Source: Rotaria sp. Silwood1
Taxonomy: Eukaryota; Rotifera; Eurotatoria; Philodinida; Philodinidae
Direction of reading: 5' to 3'
Assembly: GCA_905250075.1 (NCBI GenBank)
Contig: CAJNOP010000011.1
Location: forward strand, 2,683,958 to 2,747,957
Length of the DNA: 64,000 nucleotides
The position numbers were made by a program, and so were the translations under genes. The notes under the pieces are model-generated. The model searched no databases. It had not been told where the DNA came from and saw only the letters and a list, made by a program, of their open reading frames with translations. Below, in pieces: positions 1 to 13,200 of the stretch; the first letter of the stretch is position 1, and every line of letters begins with the position of its first letter.

Positions 1-2950
1 GGCAAAATTTCAGGTCAAAATTCTGCAATTCCATGTTTTTATATATGCCTTGCCATAGGCCGAAAATTCAGTAAAACGGTCATAACTCAAGAAAGACAAC
101 GTATAGGGATGAACTCTTTTAGAGTTCTTCTAGTCTCATCGAGTTATACTTATGGACAAAATATGAACCCGATCGGTGATTAACACTTGGGATAGTTCCC
201 TCGTCAGACTACAGATGTTTTGACCTTAGGAATTTTTCAGTTTGTGTCCAAAGGCATGTAAAAACAAGAAACAAATTTGATTTGGGTCTGACTTTACAAG
301 GTACTTTCGTTTTGGGTCTTGGTTGCTCTCATTAATCTCGATAATAGCCGTATTTGTATGTAGATTTAGTGCAGTGCATAGAAATCAGCAAAACACTATC
401 ATTATAGTGTAATCTAACTCATGCTGCTTAGCATTATATCATTTTATTGAGAGTTATGCCATCTTACTGAATAAAACCTACTAATTGTGATTTGATCTAA
501 CTATATCCTGCAGAGCACTGCATAGTGTACCAAATACTCGTAGAAGTACAGCTTTTGATGAATATTGACTAAGGGAACTTTGGCTTGGACCGATGATTCA
601 AGTCAAGAGTCAATTGTTTGTTCATTTTCTATGTCAAAATCTTGACAAAAAATAGTAAGAAGTTTGTGTCCGAGTTCAAGCACAATCATTGTTGTTTGAT
701 TACTGTTATGATAAGTGCAACATAGTAAGAAAAAAATCAACGCTCAAAAAGTTTTTTTTTCTTTCTGTAATTACTTGCCATGGCATTTAGTTCTTACTTT
801 AAAAAGATGACTGATTTTTGTATTTTCCTTCGTCAGATGTGACAGTTCATAATTCTCCAGTGGTATTTCTCTTTGCTGTTATACTTTTGGAAATATCTGA
901 TGTGCTTCTTTTCAGTATACATGTTGTTTTATTCAGAGAGGCAAAATGTTCTTGTTTTTTCTTATTTTATATTTAGTTATAGTTTTAAGAATAAAAATTA
1001 TTCAAGATCAATTATATGATTCATTGTATGATCAATTTCGTTTTGTATTAGAGCCTATAAATTTTCAAAGAAAAATTTCTGAATATCTTTATTTTATGCC
1101 TGCATATGTAGCTTCTATTAGTAAAGACTATGCATTTTATCATAGGTCATGAACGATGATATTAAAATCATGTATTAGGTGACCACATTTTTATTTGAGT
1201 TTTTGAATTTGAGTTTTGTAATATGGAAATAGAGTTTGATGAAAAACTAACGATTTATTTATCTTGAAATAATCGATAATTCAAATGATGAGCAAGATCA
1301 AACGAATAAATATCGACGTTTTATGAATCGAAGAATATTTCTTTCTTTTTTATTTTTATTTTTGTTAGTTACTGATTCAAATGAGTAGTAAATGTGCGCA
1401 CATGGCTGGTGATTTTTGACGTGATCTATTGAAATAAGTTGAAGAACAGACAAAAATCAGAATTTTATGTTGTAGTTATTTTTTTATATTCTTTACATAT
1501 AGTTTGTGTGTTTTGTTAATAACATAAAAACAAGTATAATGAGAAAAAGCGAACCTCTAATACTGAAGATTTTCATCGAGGTGCTTGAAGCATTTTAAAA
1601 GATTCAAATGTCTATCTAGTCGTTTCCATATTGCATTGAGTACTGCTAAGAATCATGGTGACTTTGATAAAAATTTAGAATGATTGATGCTTGTTACCAT
1701 AAAGAAGTTATTGCATAGCCCATGTTATTATACGGTATAGACATTTACCATGACCTGATGATAAAATAGTACTTTGATAACTTTTCATATTCTAGATGTA
1801 TTTTCAAAACGTCCATTCTTCGTATGTTTCTTTAAATGAACCATGCGCCATGATAGAAAAACAAAAACATACACATTTAACAAACTTATTTTCGTTTTTC
1901 ATGATTTGATTCATACGTTTCTTTATCATAGAAAAAAAAAAGAGTTTTACTCTCTCTATCATAATTCAATATAATTGCGATCGAAACCACTCTCACTCAT
2001 GTATTTGACCCTGTCTGATCCAACGTTTTCAGATCCGATTTATTGAATGTTGCTGAGATCTGGATTCGGACTCAACGATCTCTATCACGCATCCATTATT
2101 GAGTTCCACTTTCGTATTCTACTGAATATTTGGTACTCATGTAATTTATTGATAAATTTTTGACTGTCTGAGAAAATTTCTTTCCAATTTATACGAGAGA
2201 TATTTATATTCAGTTAGTTAGGAGTTTCACAGCAACAAGAGTTTTAAAATTCCAGCTACTTTGTTGATTCAAAAAAAAAATTAAGCAAAAAACTTGAATA
2301 AGTCATTAATAACATACTATATTGGCTAGTAGTTGATAATAATTACGCTATTATGCACAACTTGATATCAATTCAGAAGGATGACATGTTTGATAATAAC
2401 AAAGTTTCTTTTTGAAAAATTATCAAATTTTTTTGTAATATAATCGAATCAACATAGTTAAATAAGAAATAAATTCATTCTATCACTTTAGTTTACATAT
2501 CTATTATTACACTTATGTGTTGTCAAATACGATGTATATAAAAAAATTCTTAAGAATTTTTTTTTGTTTTCTTTCAACACTAACGAAAAAATGCGTAAAA
2601 GAACATTTTATCGAACGATAAGCTCAGCTTTCACAATGTATGTAAATGACAACCGAACTGGTTGCCATAACATCATGGTTATATTTACTTCATTTCATGC
2701 AAAAGAGAATAGTGTTAGCCATCGAATAGCAAACAACTATGTTCTTTTCTTTCAGATTTTTTTTACTAAGAGAAAAAAGAATTTTTTTAAATATAATATA
2801 CACTGAATGGCAACATCATTTCTTTATGTCAATCTTCTGTACGTATTTTCTTTGCTTCTTTTGAATTAAAGTTATTTTCAATTTTTTTTTGTATTCCAGC
2901 AATTGAAACAAAAAACAAATATACATGAATTGATGAAGCATAATTAAAGA
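1..2950. other. Upstream intergenic sequence, no gene recognised
   Basis: I see no exon with recognisable protein similarity here. A 68-codon open frame at 946-1152 and an 80-codon frame at 2564-2806 look like chance frames in AT-rich DNA: they are hydrophobic or lysine-rich and match no family I know. A splice-acceptor-like site at about 2898 could end an intron in the 5' UTR of the TRPM gene downstream. The first 330 bases are somewhat richer in G+C than the rest and may be old repeat sequence. Confidence 0.5.
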
Positions 2951-5900
2951 ATGGATGATAAAATTACTCAAGGACTGCAAAATGTTCAAACGGTAATTGA
3001 TAGACAAGAGATAATAAAAACATCATATGATCTTTTTTAAACATTTTAGGCTATTGAAAACTTGAAAATTTGTCAATATGATCCGTGAGTTTACATTTAT
3101 TTTCATTAATAAAAAATAAACTCAATATGTTTTTTTCTTCTAGACCGTATACAATAACTCGAAACTATGGTTTTATGAAATTTGATGAAAATAAACTTGA
3201 TGCTACTTCACGTCCTTCAGAATATATACGATTAAGTCTTGAAACCAGTGCTGAAACAGTTGTGAAATTTATGAAACAAGGTTGGCGTTTACCAAAACCT
3301 GACTTAATTATATCTGTGACTGGTGGAGCAAAAAATTTCGATATGTCAACACGTCTTAAAAAAATTTTTCAAAGTGGTCTAGTTTCAGCTGCAATTACTA
3401 CAAGTAATATATTTTGATTTTAATATTAATAATTAATACTTAGAATTTTTATTGAATAGATGCATGGCTGATTACAGCTGGAACAAATGCTGGTGTTGTT
3501 AAAGAAGTTGGTGAAGCTCTTAATAATTATCGTTATAAAAATCGAAAACATGGACTTAATATACCAACTATTGGCATAGCTAGCTGGGGTTATACAGCAG
3601 GAAATGATCAACTTGACAGTCAATCTACGAATATTTCTGTAAATCTGAATAATACAAGAGGAACACGTTCATTCACTAAACATCATCAAAATCAAGCAAC
3701 ACATTCTATTCGTATGGTTAGTCGAAAAACTTGTTCAAAAAAAAAATTCGTTTTTGTTTTTCAAATTAAATTTAGGATATGGGTGAGCAAGATGGTGTTC
3801 GAACTTATATAGTCAAAGGAAAACCTGAGAAACGATGTGATTTAGAACCAAATCATACACATTTTTTGTTATTCGACGATGGAGAGTCAAAGGCTGATAG
3901 TGTCCTTCCATTACGAGCAGAAATCGAAAAATACTCTTGCATTACCAATATTGAAACTGCTACAGAAGAAGCAGTAGAATCACTTATACCTATTGTTATG
4001 GTTTTGGTTGAAGGTGGTCCATCATCGATTCGAACAATTTGTAAAGCACTTGAGTCGAATACCCCACTTGTAGTTATCAAAGTATAGAAAAAAATTGAAT
4101 AATCTAAAAAAGAAAGAATGCTTAGATTTGTTTTAAAGGATTCAGGTCGTGCTGCTGATCTTGTTGCTGAATTACATGCTTTTTATTCCGATAATGAAGG
4201 TGGCGGTGGTGCTAGGCACCTTGCTCGACCACAAACGGGTTTTGCTAAAGGTGGCTCAAAAGAAACAGACATTAATGCAATGTAAGCTTTCTTATGATGA
4301 AATTTTTTATATAATAATTGTCTCTATTAATTAATCAAGTTTGGCTAAAGCACGAACTGATATATCAGGACTTGAAAAAGTTGAAGATGATTTATGTCGA
4401 ATATTAAATGAACGTAAAAAACTTGTAACAATTTTTACATTTGATAGTAAACGATATCGTGGGAATCTTGAAGATGCTATTTTAGAAACATTATTTAATA
4501 GTAAATATTCTTCATTGAGAATTTCTATCAAAACAAAATTCTTTGTTTTTATTATATAGCTGCAAAGTTTTCCGGTGATTATAATGAACAACATCGTCGA
4601 GCAACAGAACTTAAATTAGCTATAGTAATTTAAAAAAGACAATCGATTAAAAGGATTTTTCATTTTATATTTATTTAGGCATGGCATAAATTTGATTATG
4701 CTCATGAATATCTTCTTACTGATACGACTATATCGAAATGGAAAGTAAGTTGTTGGTTTTTTTTTTTATTATACTTTTATATTTGTATTAAATAAAAGGA
4801 AGATGATCTTCGTCGTGCTCTTGTCGATGCACTTCGTCGTGGTCATGTTGATTTTGTTGAATTACTTATTGAATTTGGTACATTACTTGAAAAATTAACA
4901 AATGGAAATCTTAAAGATCTTTATACAACAGAGTTGGTATGTTGATATAAAAATCAAAAGTTAATTTATTTTACAAAGGTTAGTTTCTTTTGTGTTAGAT
5001 TAGTAATCGATTACCACTTAAAGGTAAAAGAAAAGATGGTATATGGACAAGAGAGCAGTTTTTTACAGATTATTTTCATTCAAACATAGTAAGAACAAAC
5101 TTAATCTATTGCTTATTACATATGAAATATTGTTCTAGTATAATGAAAACAAGGATAAAAATTTATCACAATCAAAAGATGATCAACCATTAGGCAAAAG
5201 TGCTCCACAAGAATTATTTTTATGGGCTGTTTTTCTTGATCGATTTGAACTTGCAACATATCTTTGTTCGAAAACTCGGGTAGGATATAAAATAAATAAA
5301 CGATATCTTATAATAGAATCGATTGTACTGATAGTACTCAAGAGGATTGACTATATGCAGGTTTAATGATTACTTTCACTGCCAAACTAACGAATTAAAA
5401 GTGTAAACTACTTATGAAGAGCCTCGAATGAACTATTCGATTTTGTGAGGTATTCAGAATTTCGGAATAGAAACATGATAATATGAAAATCATTCACATT
5501 TATACTTTTACACAATCAGCTGACTTTTCATGCAGTATGTTGCCAGTGAGGAAAAACAGCAGAGACTTGAGCGTTGAAGTTTCATGGAATTTAGGAATCT
5601 ACTATTTCTCTTTCGTTTTTCAACATTTTTCTCAAATTTATCAACCACATTGAAGGCAATCAAGATTCAGCTTTGTTCGAAAAGTTAAGGAATACTCAGA
5701 ACTAGGAAAAATATTGCTAACCATTTACCGATATCTGTAAGGTATCAATACTTTTGATTTTATTTCATATGAAATCAACAAATTGTGCAAAATAATATTG
5801 CAATACATTTACTTCAGATGGAAATGAAGATATTCAATCAACTGATAATAAAACAGATGATTTTCGCACTAATCACACAACAAGAGAGTTTGCTTCTGAA

Positions 5901-8900
5901 TTAATATAATATATATTGTGGAATATTATTTTATGTAAACTTATTTTCATATGAAATCAGATTGAAAGTACTGATAAGTTACTGATTTTGGTAAATGATT
6001 ACCAATATTTTTCTTAGTTCGAAATAAGTAAATTTTCCGAAGAAACTGAATTTAAACTGATTCTCATATGGTCGATAAACTTCAGCAAAACTCAGGAAAC
6101 GCACTACCTGAAAAGCCTGATCATAGCTGTAAAAATATGGATATGAACGGTTTTCATATCAACATGTTTCTATATCAAAACTATGAATACATGAAAAATC
6201 AAATATCTCACTCGAGGTTTATCATGATCAGCGTACATTTGAAATTCATTAGTGTGATAGTGAGAATAATCATTTGATCTATATATAATCAATCTTCTTG
6301 AATATCAATACAATACGTTTCATTGTATGATAAGATATTCTTTGCAGAACCCAACAATAGCACCATTATTTGGTACACATATCTATCGGCGTGCAGCAAG
6401 ATTAACAGTTGATTCAGATATACAGCAGCAATATGAAGAACATGCCGCGTAATTTCAATATTTTTCATCGATTATAATATTTATTTATTTTTCTTTCCTT
6501 CTAGCCAATTTGATATTCATGCTATGTCAATTATTGATCGATGCTTTGATAGTGATGAAAATTTTGCTGTTGATCTTCTAAAACATTCTGCTGTTGCATT
6601 TAATGATACTGATCGATTACTGTTAGCTCGAAAAGCTGATTGCAGATCATTTCTTGCATCAAAATGTGTTCAAAGATATCTTGATAATGAATGGTAATAT
6701 TTTAGTTTTTTTCTTTCATAAAGCAAACTTAAGAAAACAACATTAAATTTATAGGTTTGGACATATAAATTACAAACGAAGGACTATTAATTTTCGAGTA
6801 AATATTTAAAAAAAAAAGACTAAATGAAGCATTAAATAAATTTTACTTTTTTAGGTTTTTCTTTGTTCATTATTTCTGCCTTTAATTCCAATATTTTGTA
6901 CTTTTCTACCATATGTAGAAAAACATAAAAATGTTAGTAAAAAAATTCTCAAAAGAATTTATGAATATATTGAAAAGTTTATTAAAAGATTGTTTCAAGT
7001 ACTCAAGATCGTTCACGAGGTAGTCAATCGACTATGATGAATAACGATATTGAGTAAGAAAACTAAGGATTATGATATTGAAATTTGTGTTCATTTTTTG
7101 TTATAAGACATATTCAACATAAAAGAAAAAAGAATGTTCCATGGACAGATAGAATAAGCTATTTCTATCAAGCACCAATAGTACGATTTTATTATTATAC
7201 GGTAAAAATGATGTCTATGATTTAAAAAAATATTCGTGATTATTTGTCTTTATTTTCGGTTAGATATTCTTCATTATATTTTTGCTTTTATTCAGTTTTG
7301 TTCTTCTTGTTGATTATTTTCCATTAAACGTCTATGGTGAACGTCGATCTGGTTTTCAAAATTTAAAATTATCAGCAACTGAAATAATTCTTCATATTTG
7401 TATATGGAGTTTAATTGCAGAAGAAATTCGTCAAGTAATATTCATTTATATTTTATTAATAAATGAAATCATTTATTATTTTTAGTTTTTCTTTGTGAGT
7501 ATTACAAGAGAATATTTTGGAGAAATATGGAATATTATTGATATTCTTGCAATTATTACATATATTATTGGTTTTATTACACGATTTATTGTTCGTGAAT
7601 CACTTTTTGTTGTATCAAAGTAAATTTTTTTGATAACATATTTTCTTTTATATTATGACATATATTTATTTTGAAACTATTTTTTAGAATATTCTTATGT
7701 CTTGATTTCATACTTTGGTTTGTTCGTACATTACATCTATTTGCTGCTTTTGAAAAATTAGGACCAAAATTAATTATGATTTTTAATACGGTCAGTCAAT
7801 TATATTTTGTTCTAATGTAATCAATCTTTTCATATTTTTTTTTTATTAATAGATGAAAGATCTGCTATTTTTCGTTTGTTTTATTCTAATATTCTTATTA
7901 GCATTTTCAATAACATCATGGTCATTAATTACTACAGATAATCAAGTATTTTGGTATTATGGTAGTGATGGGTCATTAACTAATGTGACAGTGGCAGGTG
8001 GAGGAAGTGGTTTATGGACATGGCAATTATTACGTGATGTTACAAATTATGGTGTTTGGAAAGTTTTTGGACAAGTTGATCCAATTGGTACAGATATTTA
8101 TAGTTTAAATTTTTTCATTATAGTATTGTTCTTTTCCTTCTTTTTTAGATGGTACAGATGCATATTCTGTTGTAGCTTTTGTCTTGGCTATACTATTTGT
8201 TACTATTGCTAATGTACTTCTTCTAAATGTCCTTGTTGCTTTATTTAAGTATGAAAATAAATTGACTAATATATATATATATATATACACATTTACTTCT
8301 TTTTATTTTCAGTGTTACAATCCAAAATGTTGAAAAGCAATCTCATCGAATATGGCGTTATCAACGATTTTTACTTGTTGTTGAATATAATTATAAACCT
8401 TCATTACCACCACCATTTAATACTCTATGGTATCTATATCGTATTATTAAATATATAATCGAAAAAATTGAAGAATATCGCCAAAGACAACGACATGGTA
8501 GTTTTACATAATTTATTCATAAACAACGATTTTTCTTTTATTAATTTTGTAGTTGCCAGTGACACTGTAGCAATGAATTCGATTGATTCCAATGAAAAAA
8601 ATGTTCAAGAAGAATTTAAAAGTAGAATTATTCAATAGAGTTCAAATAGAGAGGAACTTTTTTTTTTGTTTATAACAGTTACTGATGCAATGCAACGTGA
8701 AAGTGCAATAGCTGATGATTATTGGAGTTATACATTGAAACATGGAAAGAAAGATCAAGTTGAAGTTGCACTAGAAAAAATTGAACGAAGGTAACATTCA
8801 TATTTTGTTTTTTTTTTCGCGAAGTTTATTGAAATTCAATTTTTCTCAAAGACTTCATGATTTGTACAAACAAATACATAATAATAATCAAGTATTAGTA

Positions 8901-8965
8901 AGTTTTGTTTTATCGATATTTTTTTAGTTAGTATTTGTATTTTATAGAATTATGATCAACAATGA
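2951..8965 (+). CDS. TRPM-family cation channel (28 exons, about 1148 aa)
   Basis: Six-transmembrane plasma-membrane cation channel of the TRPM family. Exons: 2951-2992, 3050-3084, 3144-3403, 3460-3716, 3776-4081, 4139-4281, 4340-4500, 4560-4624, 4679-4744, 4799-4936, 4999-5088, 5139-5279, 6348-6448, 6505-6693, 6755-6797, 6855-6932, 6989-7053, 7108-7201, 7264-7434, 7486-7619, 7688-7790, 7853-8087, 8149-8248, 8313-8497, 8553-8621, 8679-8790, 8852-8897, 8948-8965. Every junction keeps frame. The N-terminal TRPM homology region has the GG..NF pattern (SVTGGAKNFDM) and SGRAAD. Residues 680-705 are the pre-S1 hydrophobic stretch, and S1 begins at APIVRF near 745. The pore loop is FGQVDPIDGTD near 968-978. 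S6 is followed by a TRP helix (EKQSHRIWRYQRF) and a short coiled coil. The length fits enzyme-less TRPMs: there is no NUDIX or alpha-kinase domain before the stop. The start has an in-frame stop just upstream. The exact subfamily is not resolved. Confidence 0.93.
5280..6347 (+). other. Long TRPM intron (about 1.07 kb)
   Basis: This is by far the largest intron of the TRPM gene; most others are 45-75 nt. It holds no recognisable exon; the 69-codon open frame at 6068-6277 is probably chance. It contains the 12-nt perfect palindrome TTTCATATGAAA twice, at 5763-5774 and 5945-5956, both followed by TCA. Confidence 0.6.
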
Positions 8966-9192
8966 TTTTCATCTGATACTTAGTACTAAAGAGATTTATT
9001 TGTTTTTGTTTTTATGAACAATCAACAAAATATGATCATGTAAAAAATTTTTGTTATAAATGAATTTTTTGTTTAAGAATAATTGAAAATATAAGATCGA
9101 TTGAAATAAGGACTGATTTATACGAAGATATATTTATTGTTTACTTTACAATCAATTAATAAGAGTGAAGTGTTAAGCTAGAAATGAAAATG

Positions 9193-10203
9193 TCAAAATC
9201 GTGTCTCTGCAATCCTTCTTGATGGATGAATTTTGTTATTCTGTTGAATTGATTGATTATTAGAAGGCATTATAACTGTATGATGTTGTCTGAATATAAG
9301 AGTTTTTAATTTCTTAATAAGTTCAGGCATTGACATAAGACAAACCATAGGTAGAACAAGAGGTACAATGTAAACAAGAAAATTAAATGTATCTAATTGT
9401 GTAAAAAGAAAATTTGAATCGATATAGATTTGACCAAGTTGAGCTATCGATAATGGAATCCAAACAGCAAGATAAACAAAAGAAATAATTCCTAGTTGAA
9501 AAGCCATTTTTCTTTGACGCCGCCAATTGTTTCGAATAGGACCAGCAGCAATTAACTTTTGTTGAATAACACGTACGAAAAGAGCAAGATTAAAAATAAA
9601 AATAGTCAATACTGGAAATATAACATCAAAAAACAGATCAAATGTACCCCAGCTAGTGAATAAATAACATGGCATACCACATAAAAGACTATCAAAATAT
9701 CGAGTATTTGTACACATAGAACTAATTATTATAGCATAAGTATAATACAATGGTCCCCAAATACAACAAAATACTAAAGGAACTATTTGAAGTAATCGTC
9801 GTTTCCGAATACCTATATTTCGAATAAAATAACTATGAAATATTAGTAGATGACGTTCAATAGAAATCCAAGCCATGATAAAACCATTAGTAGTATTTAA
9901 TGAAAACTCATACCATGTCCACCAAGTACAATATGCTGATGTAGCTGGTTGAACAATTCCATTCAAATGAAAGAAACTCATTGGCATAGGAAGATCAGAA
10001 ATGACTTGAAAAAAATTGATTAAAAGTAAAATAAGTATAGAATGATTATGATATTTGACAAGAGCAGTATGATTGTAACCAAAATAAATAAAGATTGTAA
10101 GTGAGACTAGAATTGAAGGAATTTGAAGTGCAAGTAACACAGCAAACTTAATTGAATATGTCAATGAATAATTCATTATAGTGTATGTTTCATTTGTTGA
10201 CAT
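9193..10203 (-). CDS. Orphan rhodopsin-like GPCR, single exon, 336 aa
   Basis: Predicted seven-transmembrane G-protein-coupled receptor of the plasma membrane, ligand unknown. The N terminus has N-glycosylation sequons (NET, NYS). Hydrophobic segments lie at about residues 17-41, 53-75, 93-115, 134-157, 185-210, 234-256 and 270-295. The end of TM3 reads SIERHLLIF, so the DRY box is present only as ERH. TM7 lacks a clear NPxxY motif (VPLVLPMVCLM). Cysteines near TM3 and in the second extracellular loop could form the usual disulfide. The frame is uninterrupted, and the gene lies tail-to-tail with the TRPM gene, 227 bp apart. Such divergent intronless receptors often belong to lineage-specific expansions in small invertebrates; that is family knowledge, not proven here. 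Confidence 0.85.
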   Translation of the reverse strand: MSTNETYTIMNYSLTYSIKFAVLLALQIPSILVSLTIFIYFGYNHTALVKYHNHSILILLLINFFQVISDLPMPMSFFHLNGIVQPATSAYCTWWTWYEFSLNTTNGFIMAWISIERHLLIFHSYFIRNIGIRKRRLLQIVPLVFCCIWGPLYYTYAIIISSMCTNTRYFDSLLCGMPCYLFTSWGTFDLFFDVIFPVLTIFIFNLALFVRVIQQKLIAAGPIRNNWRRQRKMAFQLGIISFVYLAVWIPLSIAQLGQIYIDSNFLFTQLDTFNFLVYIVPLVLPMVCLMSMPELIKKLKTLIFRQHHTVIMPSNNQSIQQNNKIHPSRRIAETRF

Positions 10204-13200
10204 TGTTTATATTAAGAAAGTACTTTTTTTATAAATAGACTATTCTAAAATAAATACATCATGAAGATTATGTTGTTGAACTATATACGGCAAGATATTA
10301 TTTTACATTTTCTCCAAGAACATATTTCTACTATTTTAAAATTTCTATTCATCATGTTACTCACGTAGTTGAAAGTTTATCTGAGTAAAATTGATCAAAA
10401 TCTATGAAAATGTGTTGTAAACTAATGATAAATAATAACTTCAATCATAATGAAAAAAAAAATTTAGTTGTCTGGCATTATTCATTAACTGATGACTGTA
10501 ATAAATTTTGATTTGAAATTTTACACTCAAAAGGAACACACATTTGTGTTTGCTTTGTTTTATATACATTTTCTCAGATTCGCTGCGTTTTGACCATTAT
10601 TAGTTGTTTTCACGTTGGTTACAATCCTTTCTTTGATTCTTATAATTTCCTCTTCATTGCGCAGTTATGTTTGTCGTTGGTGCACATCTCATTAGTTCGT
10701 TCTTCAACGTAAACATCTTTACTTCATTATTAAACTTCTACTTCACTGCTACTTTCAATCAACCAATTCTTTATCTATTCACATCACTCTTGTTATTTCT
10801 CTGTATTCTTACTAATTCTCATCCTTTTTCATGTTCGTCATTCAATAAAATACATCAGTAAATCTTCATTCACATTCAAATCAATTTATCATCGTTTCAT
10901 CACGTGTCGTCTGATAGTGGCAGATGGGATCGCATTCTGTTACAAATCAGAAAGAAAAAAGCCGAAGAGCTGGAGAATCTTGGCGTCTTATTTTTACTCA
11001 CTATTTTACTTCGATAAATAAATAAGTGCCAAAAAATGTGGTTTTTGAGAGAATCTTCTAACTCACGATAAAAACATATTATTTAACTAAGATCTTTTTG
11101 AATGCCAAATGTCATATTGAGATTGAAGCATTCGATTTTTCGTGATATATCTCAATATTGGCCAATAAACTAGTGGAATAATTATCTCTCGACAATAGCG
11201 ACTCAGCAAGAAGATCATATTGGCAAGCGGTAGAGTTTTTTTGGACGGAACTAACCGATTGAAACTTTTGGCTTAACCAGTAAAAATCGGTCTGTTCAAT
11301 GTATCAAGTAACCAACTAGTGCCTTTGAATAAAGTTTATTGCTACAGTTTCACTCAAACATAAAATATGAAAATCATGTAACTTTTTGTAGTTTCTAATG
11401 GTTGGCATCACTTTCTCAATAGACCAGGATCTCTTCTCATATTTTTGAACTGAAAGTATGAGCTGAAACCACTAACCGGTTGAGAGTTTCTGACAATTGG
11501 TAAAAAGGAATCTGAAAAAATGAGATAAAAAATATTTATTTTAATCAAAACTTAGCTTTTTCTGGCCGTAATAAATTCATTCAATATAATTTGAGGCACT
11601 CAACATAAGACCAGAAAGGGTGAGCTCAAGATTTACAGTTAAAAGTTTGATGATGGCTAGAAAATTATCACTTGAGGACTTTCCAGCTCATATTTTTGGT
11701 TTTTTAAAGATATTGAAATTGATGAAAACTGTCCAGTTTTAAAAGCTCAATCGGACCAGCGACCGGAAAACTACGACTGTTCTAATTCCAATTCTAGATA
11801 AGTCTCTGTCTAGCCTTGTTCTAGTTTCAACATATCCTACTTGATGAAGAAAATCTCATCTCATAAACTTTTGATAATTCGAAACGATTTCTTTGTCAGT
11901 TCAATTTGATAAAACTTAACATGCAAGATTATGAAAATGATATCACAATAGAATATCACACAGAGCATAAGTACGAGTAGTTCTTCATCTATTTGATCTT
12001 GTTGAAGTAGGTCTTTACCTTTTTCCAGTGTTTCAAAATCTGAACGAAAACAGAAATATTCTAACCTCATAATGTAAGTGTCTAAACACATCAGACAAAA
12101 CAGTAACCATAAAGAATTAAAATACCATCATTTGAGAGGGTTCATAATAAAATAATATGTAGTCTTGTCGTTAATAATAAGAGATAGTGTTACTAGTCAA
12201 TAAGGACATTCTCATCACTCTATACATTTTATACTACACAGGAGGTTCTTTTTAATCATATAATGTGATAATTCTACTTTATAAGAATATTTTTTTTTCT
12301 TGTAAGTAATCTGATTACTGAATCCTTTACTATGTTTAAGTTTGCATGAAATAGTTGATTTTAGTGCTTCGAGTAAAGTAAAAGATAACGATCTGAGTTG
12401 TTCATATGTGCTGAGTTGTCACAGAAGACAACATACAGTTTGTGTTGTGTATAATCAGTTGAAGTAATTTAAAGAATTTTAATTAATCAGTAGTGTTATT
12501 CTAGATAAAACTAGTATAGAAACAGGGTATTACATAATCAATTTTGTTCTTAAACATCACATATTGAGCTTTTGATGAGCACAATTGTTAATAAACATAG
12601 TTTTATCTAAAATTTATATAATAATAGATCGTTATATATAGAGTTTTTGTCAAAAATATCGAAGCAATAAATAACTTTATTGTACTTTATGTTTATCTCA
12701 TCTCAAACACTAGATGAGTGAGAGTGAACTGGTTTTTCTCTGATTACAATAAATAGGCTCTAGTACACTGATAGCAAAGTCATAGATCAATCCATTTATT
12801 TTTTTTTAGTTTTTGTTGACGATATAATCGCAGCATGTAGTTTTTCATTCTTCCAAAACTATCTAACCGATTTTCCTTTTGGAAATTAGTGAGTGATTGT
12901 TCTAAGTTGGAATATTTTTTATCATGCATAATTAACTAGTAAACAAAAAGTATTCTACATAAGGTATACTCTTTATCATAGCTGTTCTTGAAGTAATGGT
13001 TAAAAAGTAATGTTCTGCTTCACCTACAGTAGAGATTTTGAACATTTTTCTTTTCATACAATGTTTGGCCAATTTATTGTTCAATATAGCATTAGAAAGA
13101 GCAATACAAAGTATATGAGATATTCTATTTTAATTCATATTTAATGGTGGAAAATTGTTTCACTCATCTTCAATGTGTATGTCGCAGGCAAAATTAAACT

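Noticed and set aside
946..1152. 68-codon open frame on the plus strand
   Set aside because: Hydrophobic, AT-driven composition, no family resemblance, no splice partners.
6933..7033. Apparent stop/frameshift in TRPM after the pre-S1 region
   Set aside because: A 56-nt GT...AG intron (6933-6988) restores the frame, leading to a Ser/Gln-rich linker and then S1.
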